From Bacteroidota bacterium (GTDB lineage Bacteria; Bacteroidota; Bacteroidia; Flavobacteriales; Crocinitomicaceae): 6,388 bases of DNA. The stretch covers positions 1-6,388 of the forward strand of contig SYKJ01000010.1 in NCBI GenBank assembly GCA_005798205.1, read 5' to 3'. Made by a program: the position numbers and the translations under genes. This document shows positions 6,179-6,388 of this stretch, piece by piece. Below the pieces are notes generated by a model that saw only the letters and a list, made by a program, of their open reading frames with translations, was not told the DNA's origin and did not search any database. Every line of letters begins with the position of its first letter. Position 1 is the stretch's first letter.

Positions 6179-6388
6179 CTATTCTTTAATAAATCGCTGT
6201 GTAACAACTGCTCCATTCGATAGCGAAATCTTTATAAAGTAAGCCCCAGAGGAAAAAGATCTTATATCCAATTGCGAATATTTACCATCTAAGTTTTCTT
6301 GTTGTAAAATCTTTCCCTGAGTATCGGTTAGAATGAAAGATGACATGGGAAATGCAACTGCTATTTCTAAAAAATCTGAACTTGGATT
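6179..6388 (-). CDS. 3' end of a T9SS-secreted protein (type A sorting domain)
   Basis: The last 69 codons of a minus-strand gene, whose 5' part lies beyond the right edge, end at the stop complementary to 6179-6181. The translation begins NPSSDFLEIAVAFPMSSF, then has LTDTQGKIL (20-28), LDGKYSQLDIRSFSSGAYFI (33-52), and ends VVTQRFIKE. This is the pattern of the type A Por secretion (T9SS) C-terminal sorting domain: an NP start, a D-x-x-G-K turn, LDI, SSGAYFIK, and a terminal Val-x-x-x-Lys-type strand. The type IX machinery recognises this domain, removes it, and exports or anchors the rest of the protein at the cell surface. The cargo (adhesin, hydrolase or other) cannot be inferred from this part. 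The frame has no ATG start in the window because only the 3' end is present. Confidence 0.88.
   Translation of the reverse strand, partial: NPSSDFLEIAVAFPMSSFILTDTQGKILQQENLDGKYSQLDIRSFSSGAYFIKISLSNGAVVTQRFIKE

Noticed and set aside
1..6388. CRISPR array, insertion sequence, prophage or defence genes
   Set aside because: No regularly spaced repeats, terminal inverted repeats, transposase, integrase or nuclease motifs were seen on either strand.

Overview
The window reads as chromosomal DNA from a low-GC member of the Bacteroidota, probably from the Flavobacteriales/Cytophagales side. Four things point there: a C-terminal type IX secretion sorting domain on the minus strand at the right edge; the gene order ftsX - DUF3098 - uppP - truB, which is typical of that phylum; perfect TAnnTTTG (-7) promoter elements instead of TATAAT; and start codons with no Shine-Dalgarno sequence. 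The tRNA also lacks an encoded CCA. The species cannot be named from the sequence.

Positions 1-2092 hold two adjacent aldehyde dehydrogenase (ALDH) genes separated by one base. The first is cut by the window edge but keeps every catalytic residue. The second is an intact 293-residue ALDH-like protein with no catalytic Cys or Glu. Together they look like a two-gene version of the catalytic-plus-dead-domain layout of ALDH16. A 114-base AT-rich gap (2093-2206) with only a weak promoter candidate follows.

Positions 2207-4902 form a tight plus-strand operon with gaps of 6, 9 and -1 bases: ftsX (divisome membrane protein), a small DUF3098 membrane protein, uppP (undecaprenyl-diphosphate phosphatase) and truB (tRNA pseudouridine-55 synthase). 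The first three act, or are likely to act, at the inner membrane in cell division and wall-precursor carrier recycling. truB is a translation gene carried in the same operon.

Positions 4903-5091 are a compact RNA unit: a -7 promoter element, tRNA-Leu(CAA), a strong intrinsic terminator, and a second copy of the same promoter octamer at the end of the terminator's T-tract. That second copy probably drives mtnA. mtnA (5092-6177) encodes the methionine-salvage isomerase. One base after its stop, a convergent minus-strand gene ends. Only its last 69 codons lie in the window, and they encode a type A T9SS sorting domain.

Most of the window is ordinary housekeeping sequence. The least explained elements are the pseudo-ALDH beside the active ALDH and the DUF3098 protein between FtsX and UppP. 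I saw no mobile element, CRISPR array, phage gene or defence system.
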